Notes: generated from the sequence alone by a model not told the origin. Positions 17,209 through 25,918 are shown, counted from the stretch's first letter. The stretch is 64,000 bases of DNA from Streptomyces sp. NBC_00091 (GCF_026343185.1 NZ_JAPEMA010000004.1:310001-374000), one strand, 5' to 3'. A program made the numbers and translations.

Positions 17209-18132
17209 TCAGCGGTAGCCCGTCGTGTCCGCCGGCCGGCCCGGGTCCTGGACCTCCACCATGTACCGCCAGGCGTCGGGCCGGCTCCCGTCGAGGTCCG
17301 TGAACCCGTAGACCCCCGCGAGCTGCCCGCTGGACAGGGACTTGCCGTTCCAGCGGGACACCTCCGGGTCGGCCGCCAGCGCCGCGACCGCGCGGCCGAC
17401 GTACGAGGGGGTCTCGGAGATCGCGAAGTGCGGGACCTTCTCCAGCGCGTCCCGCCAGTTCTCCTCCGTCACCCCGAAGGCCTCGAGCATGATCTCCGAG
17501 CGCAGCCACCCCGGCGTCAGCGCCACCGCCGTCGCCCCGCGCGGACCCAGCTCGTGCCCGAGCGCGAACGCCATCCGCAGCACCGACGACTTGGCGAGGT
17601 CGTAGAAGAAGGACACCCGGTAGCGGCTCGCGTTGTACTCGGCCGTCCCGTCGGTCATCTCCACCACCAGCCCGCCCGGTTCGCGCAGCAGCAGCGGGAT
17701 CGCGAAATGGCTGGTGACGGCATGGGTCTCCACCGCGAGCCGCAGCAGCCGCAGGCCCTTGTCCAGGTCGTGCTCCCAGACGGTGCTCTCCCACTCGAAG
17801 AGCCGCTCCCCGCCCCAGATGTCGTTCACCAGGACGTCCAGACGGCCCTCCTCGGAGTCGATCCGCCCCACCAGCGCCTCGACCTGCCCGGGCACCAGAT
17901 GGTCGGCCACCACGGCGACCCCCCGCCCGCCCGCCGCCGTGACCAGCGCCGCCGTCTCCTCGATCGTCTCCGGCCGGTCGTACTCGGAGCGCCGCCCGGT
18001 GGTGCTGCGCCCCGACACGTAGACCGTCGCACCGCGCGCCCCCAGCTGGACGGCGACACCCCGGCCCGCGCCCCGCGTCGCACCGGCCACCAGGGCCACC
18101 CTGCCTTCGAGATCCCGCTCTGTTCCCGGCAT
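17209..18132 (-). CDS. Short-chain dehydrogenase/reductase
   Basis: 307 residues. The nucleotide-binding motif is VALVAGATRGAGRG, followed by YVSGRS, which favours NADP(H). LVNDIWGGE replaces the usual NNAG, as in a distinct SDR subgroup, and the catalytic pair is in SFFYDLAKSSVLR (YxxxK). The C-terminal extension is longer than in classical 250-residue SDRs. The substrate is unknown. It is upstream of, and on the same strand as, a TetR gene. Confidence 0.87.
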   Translation of the reverse strand: MPGTERDLEGRVALVAGATRGAGRGVAVQLGARGATVYVSGRSTTGRRSEYDRPETIEETAALVTAAGGRGVAVVADHLVPGQVEALVGRIDSEEGRLDVLVNDIWGGERLFEWESTVWEHDLDKGLRLLRLAVETHAVTSHFAIPLLLREPGGLVVEMTDGTAEYNASRYRVSFFYDLAKSSVLRMAFALGHELGPRGATAVALTPGWLRSEIMLEAFGVTEENWRDALEKVPHFAISETPSYVGRAVAALAADPEVSRWNGKSLSSGQLAGVYGFTDLDGSRPDAWRYMVEVQDPGRPADTTGYR

Positions 18133-18207
18133 GTCCCGACCCTACGCCGCCCCGCCCCGCCCCGGGCGGCCGGGAGCGGCGGGAGGGGCGACTGGGTACG
18201 CGTGTGG

Positions 18208-18294
18208 CCTAGGGGGTGTCTTGTGGGTCGGGCCGGATCAGGGAGCGGTGCCAGGCGCCGCGAGCCCGGCCTGACCCGCAAGACACCCCCTAGG
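18208..18294. mobile_element. Probable MITE (short inverted-repeat element)
   Basis: About 27-bp near-perfect inverted repeats, CCTAGGGGGTGTCTTG (from 18208) and CAAGACACCCCCTAGG (to 18294), enclose a short centre with no coding capacity. Both ends sit in CTAG, so the element proper would be 18212-18290 flanked by duplicated TA. A CTAG target with TA duplication is typical of IS630-type transposition, but the source IS is not identified. The whole segment could also fold as a long hairpin between divergent genes. Confidence 0.6.
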
Positions 18295-18396
18295 TGGCCG
18301 GATCGGCGTCCTTTCGCCGGAGCGCGGGGCCCGATACCCATGGAACCCGGCCCCCCCAGCCGCCCCAGCCCCCGCACCCGGAAAGGCACGCAGCCG

Positions 18397-19215
18397 ATGA
18401 GCACCACCGCGATGACCAGCTTCGACGAGGTCTACGGACTCCCCGACCCGCGCGGCTACTTCACCCGGCTCCAGCCGTACGCCTACCAGACCCCCGCACA
18501 CGCGCAGCCGGTGTTCCGCGCCCTGGCCGGCGAACTCCCCGCCGGGCGGCGCACGGTCCTCGACGTGTGCTGCTCGTACGGGATCAACGCGGCCCTCCTC
18601 AACCACGAGCTCACCCTGGACGATCTCTACGCCCACTACACCTCCGAGGCGGCGGCCCGTCTGAGCACCGCCGAACTCATCGACCGCGACCGCGAGTTCT
18701 ACGCCGAGCGGCGCCGCCCCGACGCCGTCCCCGTCATCGGCCTCGACGTCTCGGGCCCCGCCGTCTCCTACGCCCTGGCCGTCGGACTGCTCGAGGAGGG
18801 CTACGCGCAGGACCTGGAGGCGTCCGAACCGGAGGAGGGCCTGCGCCGCTCCGCCCCCGGCGTCGGCCTGATCACCGTCACCGGAGGCACCAGCTTCCTC
18901 ACCGGGCGCACCTTCGCCCGGCTGCTCACCGCCGTCGGCCGGCCGGTGCCGGTGGCCGCCTTCGTCCTGCGCACCCACGACTACCGGGATATCGCCCGCT
19001 GCCTGGAGTCGTACGGGCTCCGGGTCGAGCGGGCCGGGTCCACCAGCCCGCAGCGGCGCTTCACCGACCCCGAGGAGCAGCGGCTCGCGACGGCCGCCGT
19101 CACCGCGCTCGGTGAGGACCCGGCCGGCAAGGAGGCGGCGGGCTGGTTCCACACCCGGCTGCACCTGGCCCGGCCCCGTCCCGGCGCCCAGCCCCTTCCC
19201 GAGGCCCGGTCCTGA
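18397..19215 (+). CDS. Methyltransferase-like protein with altered motif I
   Basis: 272 residues from the ATG at 18397 (GGAAAGG upstream). VLDVCCSYGINAALLN sits where a Rossmann methyltransferase has its SAM-binding DxGxGxG, but the glycines are largely replaced and two cysteines are present. The middle and C-terminal parts (GLITVTGGTSFLTGRTFARL, AAFVLRTHDYRDIARCL) keep a Rossmann-like alternation. It may be a diverged or non-SAM member. No neighbour suggests a pathway. Confidence 0.6.
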   Translation: MSTTAMTSFDEVYGLPDPRGYFTRLQPYAYQTPAHAQPVFRALAGELPAGRRTVLDVCCSYGINAALLNHELTLDDLYAHYTSEAAARLSTAELIDRDREFYAERRRPDAVPVIGLDVSGPAVSYALAVGLLEEGYAQDLEASEPEEGLRRSAPGVGLITVTGGTSFLTGRTFARLLTAVGRPVPVAAFVLRTHDYRDIARCLESYGLRVERAGSTSPQRRFTDPEEQRLATAAVTALGEDPAGKEAAGWFHTRLHLARPRPGAQPLPEARS

Positions 19216-19238
19216 GGCCGGCCGGGCGGTAGGAGCCG

Positions 19239-20309
19239 TCACGAAGGGGCGGCGGGCGCGGCGAGCTCCGTACTCAGCCAGCCCAGGGCGTCCGGGTACA
19301 TCCCGCTCCAGGTCTGGAAGTTGTGGCCCCCGGACGGCCGGACGAGGGTCTTCACCCGGACCCCGGTGCCCCGCGCCGCCCGGGCGAAGGCCGCCAGCTG
19401 CTGCGGCGGGCTGTCCTTGTCCTGCGCGGAGGTGGCCAGGAACAGCCCGACGTCCGCCCCCTTCGCGTGCCCGAGCAGCCACACCGGGCTGTTGCGCTCC
19501 CGCAGCCCGGCGTCGGCCAGCACCTCCGGGTCCCCGGTCAGCGGGTCCGGGTCCAGGGCCGCGCCCGCGCGGAACACCTCCGGGTACTGGAGCGGCAGCT
19601 TCACCGCGCAGAAGGCCCCCGTCGAGACGCCCATCAGCCCCCACCCCTTCGGCTCGGGCAGGGTGCGGAAGTTCTTCGCGACCAGCTCGGGGACGTCCCG
19701 CGCGAGCCAGGTCGCGACCTTGCGCCGCGGGGTGTCGCTGCAGTCCGTGTTCACCCCGCCGGGGTAGATCTCCGGCACCACCAGGATGAACGGGTGCGCC
19801 GCGCCGAGCTGCACCAGCTGCTCCAGGGAGTCCGGCATGGAGCCCAGGTCGAACCAGGAGCCCGGCGAGCCCGGATACCCGTGGAGCAGCGTCAGCACCG
19901 GGAAGCGGGTCTTCTGCGCGCCCGGGGCGTCGTACTCCGGCGGGGTCCACACGATCACCTGCCCGGCGAGCTTGGAGTGGCTGCCCCGGAAGTAGGTGCT
20001 CCGGGTGCCGTTCGCGCCCTGGGTGAACTTGGCCCGGCCCACCGGCGGCCCGGTCATCGCGGAGGAGCCGCGGCCGTCGCCGGTGCCCAGCAGGTCGTCC
20101 CAGGAGGCGTACAGCCCGTAGCTGCCGTTGATCCAGGCGGCCACCACGCAGATGGCCGTCAGCTGGCACAGCCCGAGCATCAGCACCCTGACCCCCCACC
20201 GCACCGCACCCGGCCCCGGCAGGCGGTTCCACAGCAGCAGCGCGAGGAGCATGGCGAGCGCGGTGGCCGCGATCAGTGTGACGAGGAACGAGGTGCTGGT
20301 CAGCTCCAC
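19239..20309 (-). CDS. Membrane-anchored alpha/beta hydrolase (esterase D/mycolyltransferase-like)
   Basis: About 356 residues from a GTG at 20309 with AGGAG upstream; a TTG at 20351 is less likely. Two N-terminal membrane segments (FLVTLIAATALAMLLALLLW and MLGLCQLTAICVVAAW) precede an extracytoplasmic hydrolase domain with PVLTLLHGYPGSPGSW, nucleophile motif GVSTGAFCAV (Ser), an acid in ALDPDPLTGD and a C-terminal GGHNFQTW histidine. This is the putative esterase/antigen-85-like fold; Streptomyces lack mycolic acids, so a cell-surface or lipid esterase is more likely. Confidence 0.83.
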   Translation of the reverse strand: MELTSTSFLVTLIAATALAMLLALLLWNRLPGPGAVRWGVRVLMLGLCQLTAICVVAAWINGSYGLYASWDDLLGTGDGRGSSAMTGPPVGRAKFTQGANGTRSTYFRGSHSKLAGQVIVWTPPEYDAPGAQKTRFPVLTLLHGYPGSPGSWFDLGSMPDSLEQLVQLGAAHPFILVVPEIYPGGVNTDCSDTPRRKVATWLARDVPELVAKNFRTLPEPKGWGLMGVSTGAFCAVKLPLQYPEVFRAGAALDPDPLTGDPEVLADAGLRERNSPVWLLGHAKGADVGLFLATSAQDKDSPPQQLAAFARAARGTGVRVKTLVRPSGGHNFQTWSGMYPDALGWLSTELAAPAAPS

Positions 20310-20369
20310 GGCGCCGGCTCCTGACGTACGGATGTCGTGATCGTCCCTCAATGTAGGGCTCTGTACCGC

Positions 20370-21959
20370 CTACGCACGGACGCGCACCGTGACGGAGTGC
20401 CATCCGGTCGCCCCGTCGGGCAGGGTGCCCGTGCGCCGCTCCGGCTGCACCTCGCCCCGGCCGTCGGTGGCGCGGACCTCCAGGGTGTGCTGCCCGGGCG
20501 TCGCCTCCCACGGCCACACCCACTGCCGCCACGTGTCCACGCCGTCCGCGTCCCCGAGCCGGGCCTCCCGCCACGGGCCGCCGTCGACCCGTACCTCCAC
20601 CCGGGCGATCCCGCGGTGCTGCGCCCACGCCACCCCCGCCACCGCCACCCGGCCCGCCGCTTGCTGCGCGAAGGAGCGCGGGGTGTCGATCCGCGACTGG
20701 GTCTTGACCGGGGCCTGCTGCGCCCACGACCGGCGCACCCAGTACGCGTCGTACGCCTCGAAGGTGGTCAGCCGCAGCTCGCGCAGCCACTTGCAGGCGG
20801 AGACGTACCCGTACAGGCCCGGTACGACCATCCGTACGGGGAAACCGTGCGTGAAGGGGAGCGGCTCCCCGTTCATCCCGACGGCCAGAAGTGCCGCGCG
20901 GCCGTCCATGACCGCCTCGACGGGGGTGCCGATCGTCATCCCGTCCACCGAGCGGGCCACCAGCTGGTCGGCCGGCCCGCCCTGGGACGGCGGCCGTACG
21001 CCCGCCTCGCGCAGCAGGTCCGCGAGGCGTACGCCGAGCCAGCGGGCGTTGCCCACGTAGGGGCCGCCGACCTCGTTGGAGACGCAGCACAGGGTGATGT
21101 CGTGCTCGGTCAGCGGCCGGGCGAGCAGCTCGGGCAGGGTCAGGGTCAGGGGCCGGGTGACCCCGTCCCCGTGGATGCTCAGCCGCCAGGTGCCCGCGTC
21201 CACCCGGGGGACGACCAGGGCGGTGTCCACGCGGTAGAAGTCCCGGTTCGGGGTGAGGAACGGCCCCAGGCCCGGCACCCGCAGCGCGGCCCCCGCGGGT
21301 ACCGGCGGCGCGGGGACGGCGGGGGACGGCAGGACCAGGTCCGCCCGGGAGGCGGTGGCCCCCGCCGCGCCGTGGGCGCCGAGGCGCCGGCCCGCGTATC
21401 CGGCGGCGGCCGAGGCGGCCACGGTGGCCGCCAGCAGCCGGCCGAAGGCGCGCCGGTCCAGGGGCCAGGTGCCGCCCGCCCGGCCGCCCGCCGGGCGGGG
21501 CCGGCGCAGGGCGGAGGCCAGCAGGTACAGCACTCCGGCCGCCACCACCCCGCCCGCCAGCGAGGGCAGCGCGTCCTTCCAGCCCGCCCCCGGCCGGCTG
21601 AGCGCGGCCACCGCGCCGAGCACCCCCACCGCGGCGGCGAGGGCGCAGCCCGCGCGGGGGCGGCGTACCGCGAGGATCCCGGCCCCGGCGGCGAGCACGG
21701 CCAGCAGGGCCACCGTCCCGAGGGTCAGCACCAGCTTGTCGGCGGTGCCGAAGGCGCGGATGGCCCACTCCTTGACGGCCGCCGGAGTACGGTCCACCAC
21801 CGCCCCGCCGACCGCCGTGAGCGGGGCCGCCTCGGGGCGTACGAGCGCCGCCGCCAGTTCCGCGACGGCCAGTCCGGCGAACGCCGCGGCCATCCCGCCG
21901 ACGGCGGCCGCCCAGGCCGGGCGCCGCCTGCGCGCCGGCTGCGGCCGCGCACGGGTCAT
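20370..21959 (-). CDS. Membrane-anchored molybdopterin oxidoreductase (sulfite-oxidase fold)
   Basis: 529 residues, GGAGGTGG before the ATG. The first about 180 residues hold five membrane segments; the rest is an extracytoplasmic Oxidored_molyb domain, with the Mo-ligand cysteine in ITLCCVSNEVGG (Cys291/292), GFPVRMVVPGLYGYVSACKW, and a C-terminal Mo-co dimerisation domain starting near TKTQSRIDTP. Its electron partner is probably a membrane haem or quinone. The natural substrate may be sulfite, methionine sulfoxide or another small oxyanion. Confidence 0.88.
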   Translation of the reverse strand: MTRARPQPARRRRPAWAAAVGGMAAAFAGLAVAELAAALVRPEAAPLTAVGGAVVDRTPAAVKEWAIRAFGTADKLVLTLGTVALLAVLAAGAGILAVRRPRAGCALAAAVGVLGAVAALSRPGAGWKDALPSLAGGVVAAGVLYLLASALRRPRPAGGRAGGTWPLDRRAFGRLLAATVAASAAAGYAGRRLGAHGAAGATASRADLVLPSPAVPAPPVPAGAALRVPGLGPFLTPNRDFYRVDTALVVPRVDAGTWRLSIHGDGVTRPLTLTLPELLARPLTEHDITLCCVSNEVGGPYVGNARWLGVRLADLLREAGVRPPSQGGPADQLVARSVDGMTIGTPVEAVMDGRAALLAVGMNGEPLPFTHGFPVRMVVPGLYGYVSACKWLRELRLTTFEAYDAYWVRRSWAQQAPVKTQSRIDTPRSFAQQAAGRVAVAGVAWAQHRGIARVEVRVDGGPWREARLGDADGVDTWRQWVWPWEATPGQHTLEVRATDGRGEVQPERRTGTLPDGATGWHSVTVRVRA

Positions 21960-22030
21960 TCGGAGCCACCTCCGCCCGGATCCTCCGGGAACCTACCGCT
22001 TCGTCCTGTCACGGTAGCGCCGATGCCCGC

Positions 22031-22210
22031 TCACTCACGTGCCGCTCCCGCGGGATCCGCCGGCACCGCCTCGCATCCGCAGGCCCCGGCGGTGGCGCGG
22101 GCATCGGGCGTGGGGCCGGCCGGGCGGCGCTTGCGCAGCTCGACCACGCCGTCGGTGATGCCGACGGCCGGCGCGGGGGTCTGGGTCCGCTCCTGCGCGG
22201 TCTCGGACAT
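22031..22210 (-). CDS. Small peptide with C-terminal CGC motif
   Basis: 59 residues from the ATG at 22210 (AGGAG 10 bases upstream), just upstream of the molybdopterin enzyme gene (72-bp gap, same strand). The N-terminal part resembles a leader (MSETAQERTQ, then VGITDGVVELRKRR), followed by an Ala/Pro-rich end with ATAGACGCEA. No modifying enzyme is adjacent. It could be a small regulatory peptide or an orphan RiPP-like precursor; neither is shown. Confidence 0.45.
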   Translation of the reverse strand: MSETAQERTQTPAPAVGITDGVVELRKRRPAGPTPDARATAGACGCEAVPADPAGAARE

Positions 22211-22254
22211 GTCGGGTGCGCTCCTGTCGCCTCGTGGCCCCGTGGGCGTCGGAA

Positions 22255-22290
22255 AGGGGCGGCCGCAGGATCGTTCCGGCGGCCGCCCCT
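22255..22290 (-). terminator. Terminator hairpin
   Basis: Perfect 12-bp stem AGGGGCGGCCGC / GCGGCCGCCCCT with a 12-base loop, downstream of the alpha-galactosidase gene and upstream of the small peptide gene. Confidence 0.65.
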
Positions 22291-22432
22291 CTGATCGTCG
22301 GGGAGCCAGTGAACCCAGCACCCCCGCCGGGCGGGTGCCGCTCGGCGGGGATTCCCCCGGAAGGGTGATGGCGCGGGCCCGGCCGTGCCGGGTGGTGTGC
22401 GCGCCCGCAGCCGGGGGCCGGGCGTCGGGGCG

Positions 22433-24118
22433 TCAGACCGGCAGGGACCAGGCCTGGTCGGCCTGGTGGTCGCCGCAGGCCGCCAGCCGCAGCCGCTCGG
22501 CCGGGGCGTCGGGGGTCGCGGGCGCCGCCGGGGCCGTCAGGCACTGCCCGCTCGTCTCCTCGACCAGGGCCCCGTCGCGCCGGTGGCTCCAGCTCTGCCC
22601 CGCCTGCCGGCCCGGCGCACAGTCGGCCAGCTCCACCAGGCCGCCCCCGCCCGCCGTGAGGCATTCGCCGGCCAGCCGCAGCCGCCCGCCGCTGCCCAGG
22701 GTCCAGCGCTGGTCGGCCCCGGCGGTGCAGGTCCCCAGCACCACCGCGCCGGCCCCGCTGGTGCTGGCCCCGTCGGCGCACTTCGCCCCGAGCCCGTTGA
22801 TCTGCCCGGTGGGCACGGCCTCGGCGCAGCCGCGCGGGGTGAGCCGCCACACCATCGTGTCGTGCGCGCCCAGCCGCCCGGTCAGCGCGTCCACGACCTG
22901 GCCGCGCGCCCCGCTCCACAGGTTCTCGGCGTCCACCACGCAGGCGGCGGGCAGTCCGACGTCGGCCAGTGGTACGGAGACGTCCCGGGCGCTGCCCGAG
23001 CGGTTGAGCACGGCCACGGCGCGGTCCCCGTTCGCCAGCGGCCGGGCCAGCACCTCGAAGGTCGCATTGGAGGAGACCACGGCGCCCTGCCGGCCCAGCG
23101 GGTCCTGGTCCAGCTCGATCAGGCGGGTGTTGCCGAGCGCCGCGAGCCCGCCCGGGGTGAGCGCGGACACCTCGGAGGACAGGATGAAGGGGGCCGCCAT
23201 CATCGCCCACAGCCCGACCTGGCTGCGGCTCTCCGCGTCCGTCAGCCCGGGGGCGCCCGCGATCAGGAAGTCGGGGTCGTTCCAGTTGCCGGGGCCCGCG
23301 TACCGGCCGAGCCAGCGGTTGTAGCCGTAGTTGCCCAGCACCGAGCTCCAGCGGGAGGTGGCCGGGGCGCTCGGGGCGTACACCTTGATGTCCCGGCCCT
23401 CGCGCCACAACTGCCCGGTCTCGCCGACCCAGTCGAGGACCTTGTGCCAGTCGGCGCCGCCCCACTCGCCCTGCTGGAAGTAGGCGGGCGCGGAGGCCGA
23501 GAGCACCATCGGCCGCCCGCTGTCGCGCAGCGCCCGGGCGACGGAGTTGTAGGCGTCCCGGTAGGCCTGCTCCTTCGTCTTCCCGGGCGGCACCCACAGG
23601 TTGCAGCCGTCCATCTTGACGTAGTCCACCTTCCACGACGCGAACAGCCGTGCGTCGCGGGCGTAGTGGTCCGGGCCGCCGCCCTCGGGGGCGCCGCTGC
23701 CGGGGTAGCGCTCGCAGGTGAGGGAGCCGGCGTCCTCGTAGATGCCGAACTTCAGCCCCTTGGCGTGCAGGTACTCGCCGAGCCAGGCCATGCCGTGCGG
23801 GAACTTCTGCGTGTCGGTGACCAGGTTCCCCTGCGCGTCGCGCTCCTTGAGCATCCAGCAGTCGTCCACCGTCACCGTGTCGTAGCCCTTGGCGGCGAGA
23901 CCGCTGGAGACGAGGGCGTCGGCGTTGGCGACCACCGTGGCCTCGTCGATGCGGCACATGTAGTGCGCCCAGTTGTTCCACCCCATGGGCGGGGTGAGCG
24001 CGAGCGGGGTGTCCCAGGTCGCTGTCGGGTCGGCCGCCGCGGGGGCGGGGGCGAGCGCGAGGGCGAGCAGGGCGGCCGCGGTCAGACAGGGGAGCGAAGC
24101 GCGCAGGCGAGGCGGCAC
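22433..24118 (-). CDS. Secreted GH27 alpha-galactosidase with ricin-type lectin domain
   Basis: 561 residues from a GTG at 24118 with AAGGAGA upstream. A signal peptide ends near residue 29 (APAPAAA). The GH27 barrel shows LTPPMGWNNW (41-50), TVDDCWM, FGIYEDAG, the nucleophile in YVKMDGC (Asp170), a candidate acid/base in WREGRDI (Asp243) and GNWNDPDFL. From about residue 430 a CBM13/ricin-B domain follows (QINGLGAKCADG, GTCTAGADQRW). The enzyme probably removes terminal alpha-galactose, or alpha-GalNAc, from plant polysaccharide outside the cell. Confidence 0.92.
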   Translation of the reverse strand: MPPRLRASLPCLTAAALLALALAPAPAAADPTATWDTPLALTPPMGWNNWAHYMCRIDEATVVANADALVSSGLAAKGYDTVTVDDCWMLKERDAQGNLVTDTQKFPHGMAWLGEYLHAKGLKFGIYEDAGSLTCERYPGSGAPEGGGPDHYARDARLFASWKVDYVKMDGCNLWVPPGKTKEQAYRDAYNSVARALRDSGRPMVLSASAPAYFQQGEWGGADWHKVLDWVGETGQLWREGRDIKVYAPSAPATSRWSSVLGNYGYNRWLGRYAGPGNWNDPDFLIAGAPGLTDAESRSQVGLWAMMAAPFILSSEVSALTPGGLAALGNTRLIELDQDPLGRQGAVVSSNATFEVLARPLANGDRAVAVLNRSGSARDVSVPLADVGLPAACVVDAENLWSGARGQVVDALTGRLGAHDTMVWRLTPRGCAEAVPTGQINGLGAKCADGASTSGAGAVVLGTCTAGADQRWTLGSGGRLRLAGECLTAGGGGLVELADCAPGRQAGQSWSHRRDGALVEETSGQCLTAPAAPATPDAPAERLRLAACGDHQADQAWSLPV

Positions 24119-24238
24119 GGGGTCTCCTTGACGTGGGGGAGTACCGACGGGCATTCGTGCCTCAGTGCAGCGGTGCGACTACCGGCTGTCAACATAAGTC
24201 GATGGTTATGGCTCAATGACCAGCAATATGGCCGCAGT

Positions 24239-24277
24239 CGGTGTCACACGTCGGTGTCACACACCGGTGTCACGTCC
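24239..24277. repeat. Three 13-bp direct repeats
   Basis: CGGTGTCAC starts at 24239, 24252 and 24265, a strict 13-bp period (repeat units CGGTGTCACACGT, CGGTGTCACACAC, CGGTGTCACGTCC). They lie between the divergent alpha-galactosidase and TetR genes, where an activator or repressor array would be expected. Confidence 0.7.
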
Positions 24278-24301
24278 GTGGCGCGGCACGGGAAGATCCG
24301 G

Positions 24302-24331
24302 CGTATGTTACGGCGGCTGATACGCTGTATC
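24302..24331. promoter_or_regulatory. Candidate TetR operator(s) at the start of the TetR gene
   Basis: GATAC-GCT-GTATC (24319-24331) is a perfect 5-3-5 inverted repeat ending two bases before the TetR start codon; CGTA-TGT-TACG (24302-24312) is a second, shorter one. The layout matches the operators at 2539-2584 and suggests autoregulation of a leaderless or nearly leaderless gene. Confidence 0.55.
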
Positions 24332-24333
24332 TC

Positions 24334-24975
24334 ATGCCGAGAAGATCAGCCGCCCTGGATCGCGCGACCCCCGGAGCGATCGCCGTCGCCGCCCTGCGCA
24401 TCCTGGACGAGGAAGGGCCCGGCGCCCTCAGCTTCCGCGCCCTCGCCGAACGCCTCGAGGTCTCCCACGCCACCGTCCAGCGCCGCTGCACCGACCTGGC
24501 CGGCCTGCTGGACCTGTGCACCGAGCACCTCGCCGCCCGGCTGCCCGAGATCCCCGCCGGAACCGACTGGGCCGAGGCAGCCGAGCTGCGGTTCGGCGCC
24601 CTCTACCGGCTGCTCACCGCCCACCCCGGACTGCTCGTCCTGCGCGGCGGGCGGCCCTGGCTCGGCCGGCAGCTGCTCGCCCGCCTCGTGGAGCCCGCCC
24701 TCGCCGACAGCATCGCCGCCGGGATGAGCGCGGCCGAGGCCATGACCGCCTACCGGCGGATGTACCTGCTCACCCTGGGCAGCGCCGCCTTCGTCGACCA
24801 CCGCGACCCCGCAGGGGCCACCGCGGCCTCCCGGGCCGCCCTCGCCGCCCTGGACCCCGCCGAGTTCCCCGTCCTCGCGGGCGCCGTGGCCGACGTACTG
24901 CCCCCGCTGACCGACCACGAGGTGTACTACGGCGCCCTGCGCCAGCTCATCGAGGCCGCCCGGCCCGCCGCCTGA
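24334..24975 (+). CDS. TetR-family regulator
   Basis: 213 residues from the ATG at 24334; no Shine-Dalgarno is visible, so translation may be leaderless. The HTH is TPGAIAVAALRILDEEG followed by LSFRALAERLEVSHATVQRR. The C-terminal domain is of the TetR_C_1 kind. It is 22 bp upstream of a PLP dehydratase gene on the same strand (likely operon) and divergent from the alpha-galactosidase, so it could control either. Confidence 0.85.
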   Translation: MPRRSAALDRATPGAIAVAALRILDEEGPGALSFRALAERLEVSHATVQRRCTDLAGLLDLCTEHLAARLPEIPAGTDWAEAAELRFGALYRLLTAHPGLLVLRGGRPWLGRQLLARLVEPALADSIAAGMSAAEAMTAYRRMYLLTLGSAAFVDHRDPAGATAASRAALAALDPAEFPVLAGAVADVLPPLTDHEVYYGALRQLIEAARPAA

Positions 24976-24997
24976 CCCCACGAAAGGCAGTCCGCCC

Positions 24998-25918
24998 ATG
25001 GAACAGCAGCTCGACTACGCCGCCGTCCGCGCCGCCGCGGCCCGTACCGCCGGGGCCGTCCGCCCCGCCGCCGTGGTACCCGCCTCCGAAGGCGTCTGGT
25101 ACGCCCTGGAGTACCTCCAGCACACCGGCTCCTTCAAGGCCCGCGGCGCGCACAACTTCCTCGCCGCCCACCGTGAGACCGGCAGCCTCCCGGCCGCCGG
25201 CGTCACCATCGCCTCCGGCGGCAACGCCGGCCTCGCCTGCGCCTGGGCGGCCCGCGCGCAGGGCGTCCCCGCCACCGTGTTCCTCCCCGCCAACGCCCCG
25301 CGCGTCAAGGTGGAGCGGCTGCGCGGCTACGGGGCCGACGTACGGCTCGTCGGCGACCGGTACGCCGAAGCGCTCGCCGCCTGCCGGGAGTTCGCCGCGG
25401 ACAGCGGGGCGCTGAGCAGCCACGCCTACGACCACCCGCTCATCGCCGCGGGCGCCGGGACCCTGCTCGACGAGGTCCGGGCCGCCCTGCCCGGCCTGGA
25501 CACCGTGGTCGTCGCGGTCGGCGGCGGCGGGCTGTTCGCGGGCGTCGCCACCGCCGCCCGCGAACACGGCGTACGGGTGGTCGCCGCCGAGCCCGAGCAC
25601 TGCCGGGCCCTGAACGCCGCCCTCGAGGCGGGCCGCCCCGTCGACGTCCCGGTGTCCTCCGTCGCCGCCGACTCCCTCGGCGCCACCCGGGTCTCCGCCG
25701 ACGCGCTGGCCGCCGCCCGGCAGGGGAACGCCGTATCGGTACTCGTCCCGGACGAGGCCATCACCGCAGCCCGGCGCGCGCTCTGGGAGGAGCACCGGAT
25801 CGTGGTCGAAGCGGGGGCCGCCACCGCCCTGGCCGCCCTGCGCACCGCCCCGCGGCCGCCGGGGGAGCGGGTCGCCGTCGTCCTGTGCGGGGCGAACACC
25901 GACCCCGGGGACCTCTGA
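24998..25918 (+). CDS. PLP-dependent serine/threonine dehydratase family
   Basis: 306 residues. The PLP lysine is in GSFKARGAHNF, the phosphate loop is SGGNAG and VGGGGLFAG binds the cofactor phosphate, which together define fold-type II threonine/serine dehydratases. The expected reaction is deamination of Ser/Thr to a 2-oxo acid; related enzymes racemise serine or degrade 3-hydroxyaspartate. There is no ACT regulatory domain, so it is a catabolic type. Probably co-transcribed with the TetR gene before it. Confidence 0.87.
   Translation: MEQQLDYAAVRAAAARTAGAVRPAAVVPASEGVWYALEYLQHTGSFKARGAHNFLAAHRETGSLPAAGVTIASGGNAGLACAWAARAQGVPATVFLPANAPRVKVERLRGYGADVRLVGDRYAEALAACREFAADSGALSSHAYDHPLIAAGAGTLLDEVRAALPGLDTVVVAVGGGGLFAGVATAAREHGVRVVAAEPEHCRALNAALEAGRPVDVPVSSVAADSLGATRVSADALAAARQGNAVSVLVPDEAITAARRALWEEHRIVVEAGAATALAALRTAPRPPGERVAVVLCGANTDPGDL

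Noticed and set aside
18238..21969. A 1243-codon minus-strand open frame
   Set aside because: Runs antisense to the methyltransferase-like gene and out of frame through two hydrolase/oxidoreductase genes; low-complexity GC-rich translation.
20370..24118. A RiPP cluster around the 59-residue peptide
   Set aside because: No radical SAM, YcaO, lanthipeptide synthetase or peptidase/transport genes adjoin it; the neighbours are a molybdoenzyme and a glycosidase.
24239..24277. Possible CRISPR-like repeats
   Set aside because: Units are 13 bp with no unique spacers and no cas genes; they look like regulator-binding iterons.
22385..24727. A 780-codon plus-strand open frame opposite the alpha-galactosidase
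   Set aside because: Antisense to a clear GH27 enzyme and lacking any recognisable domain.
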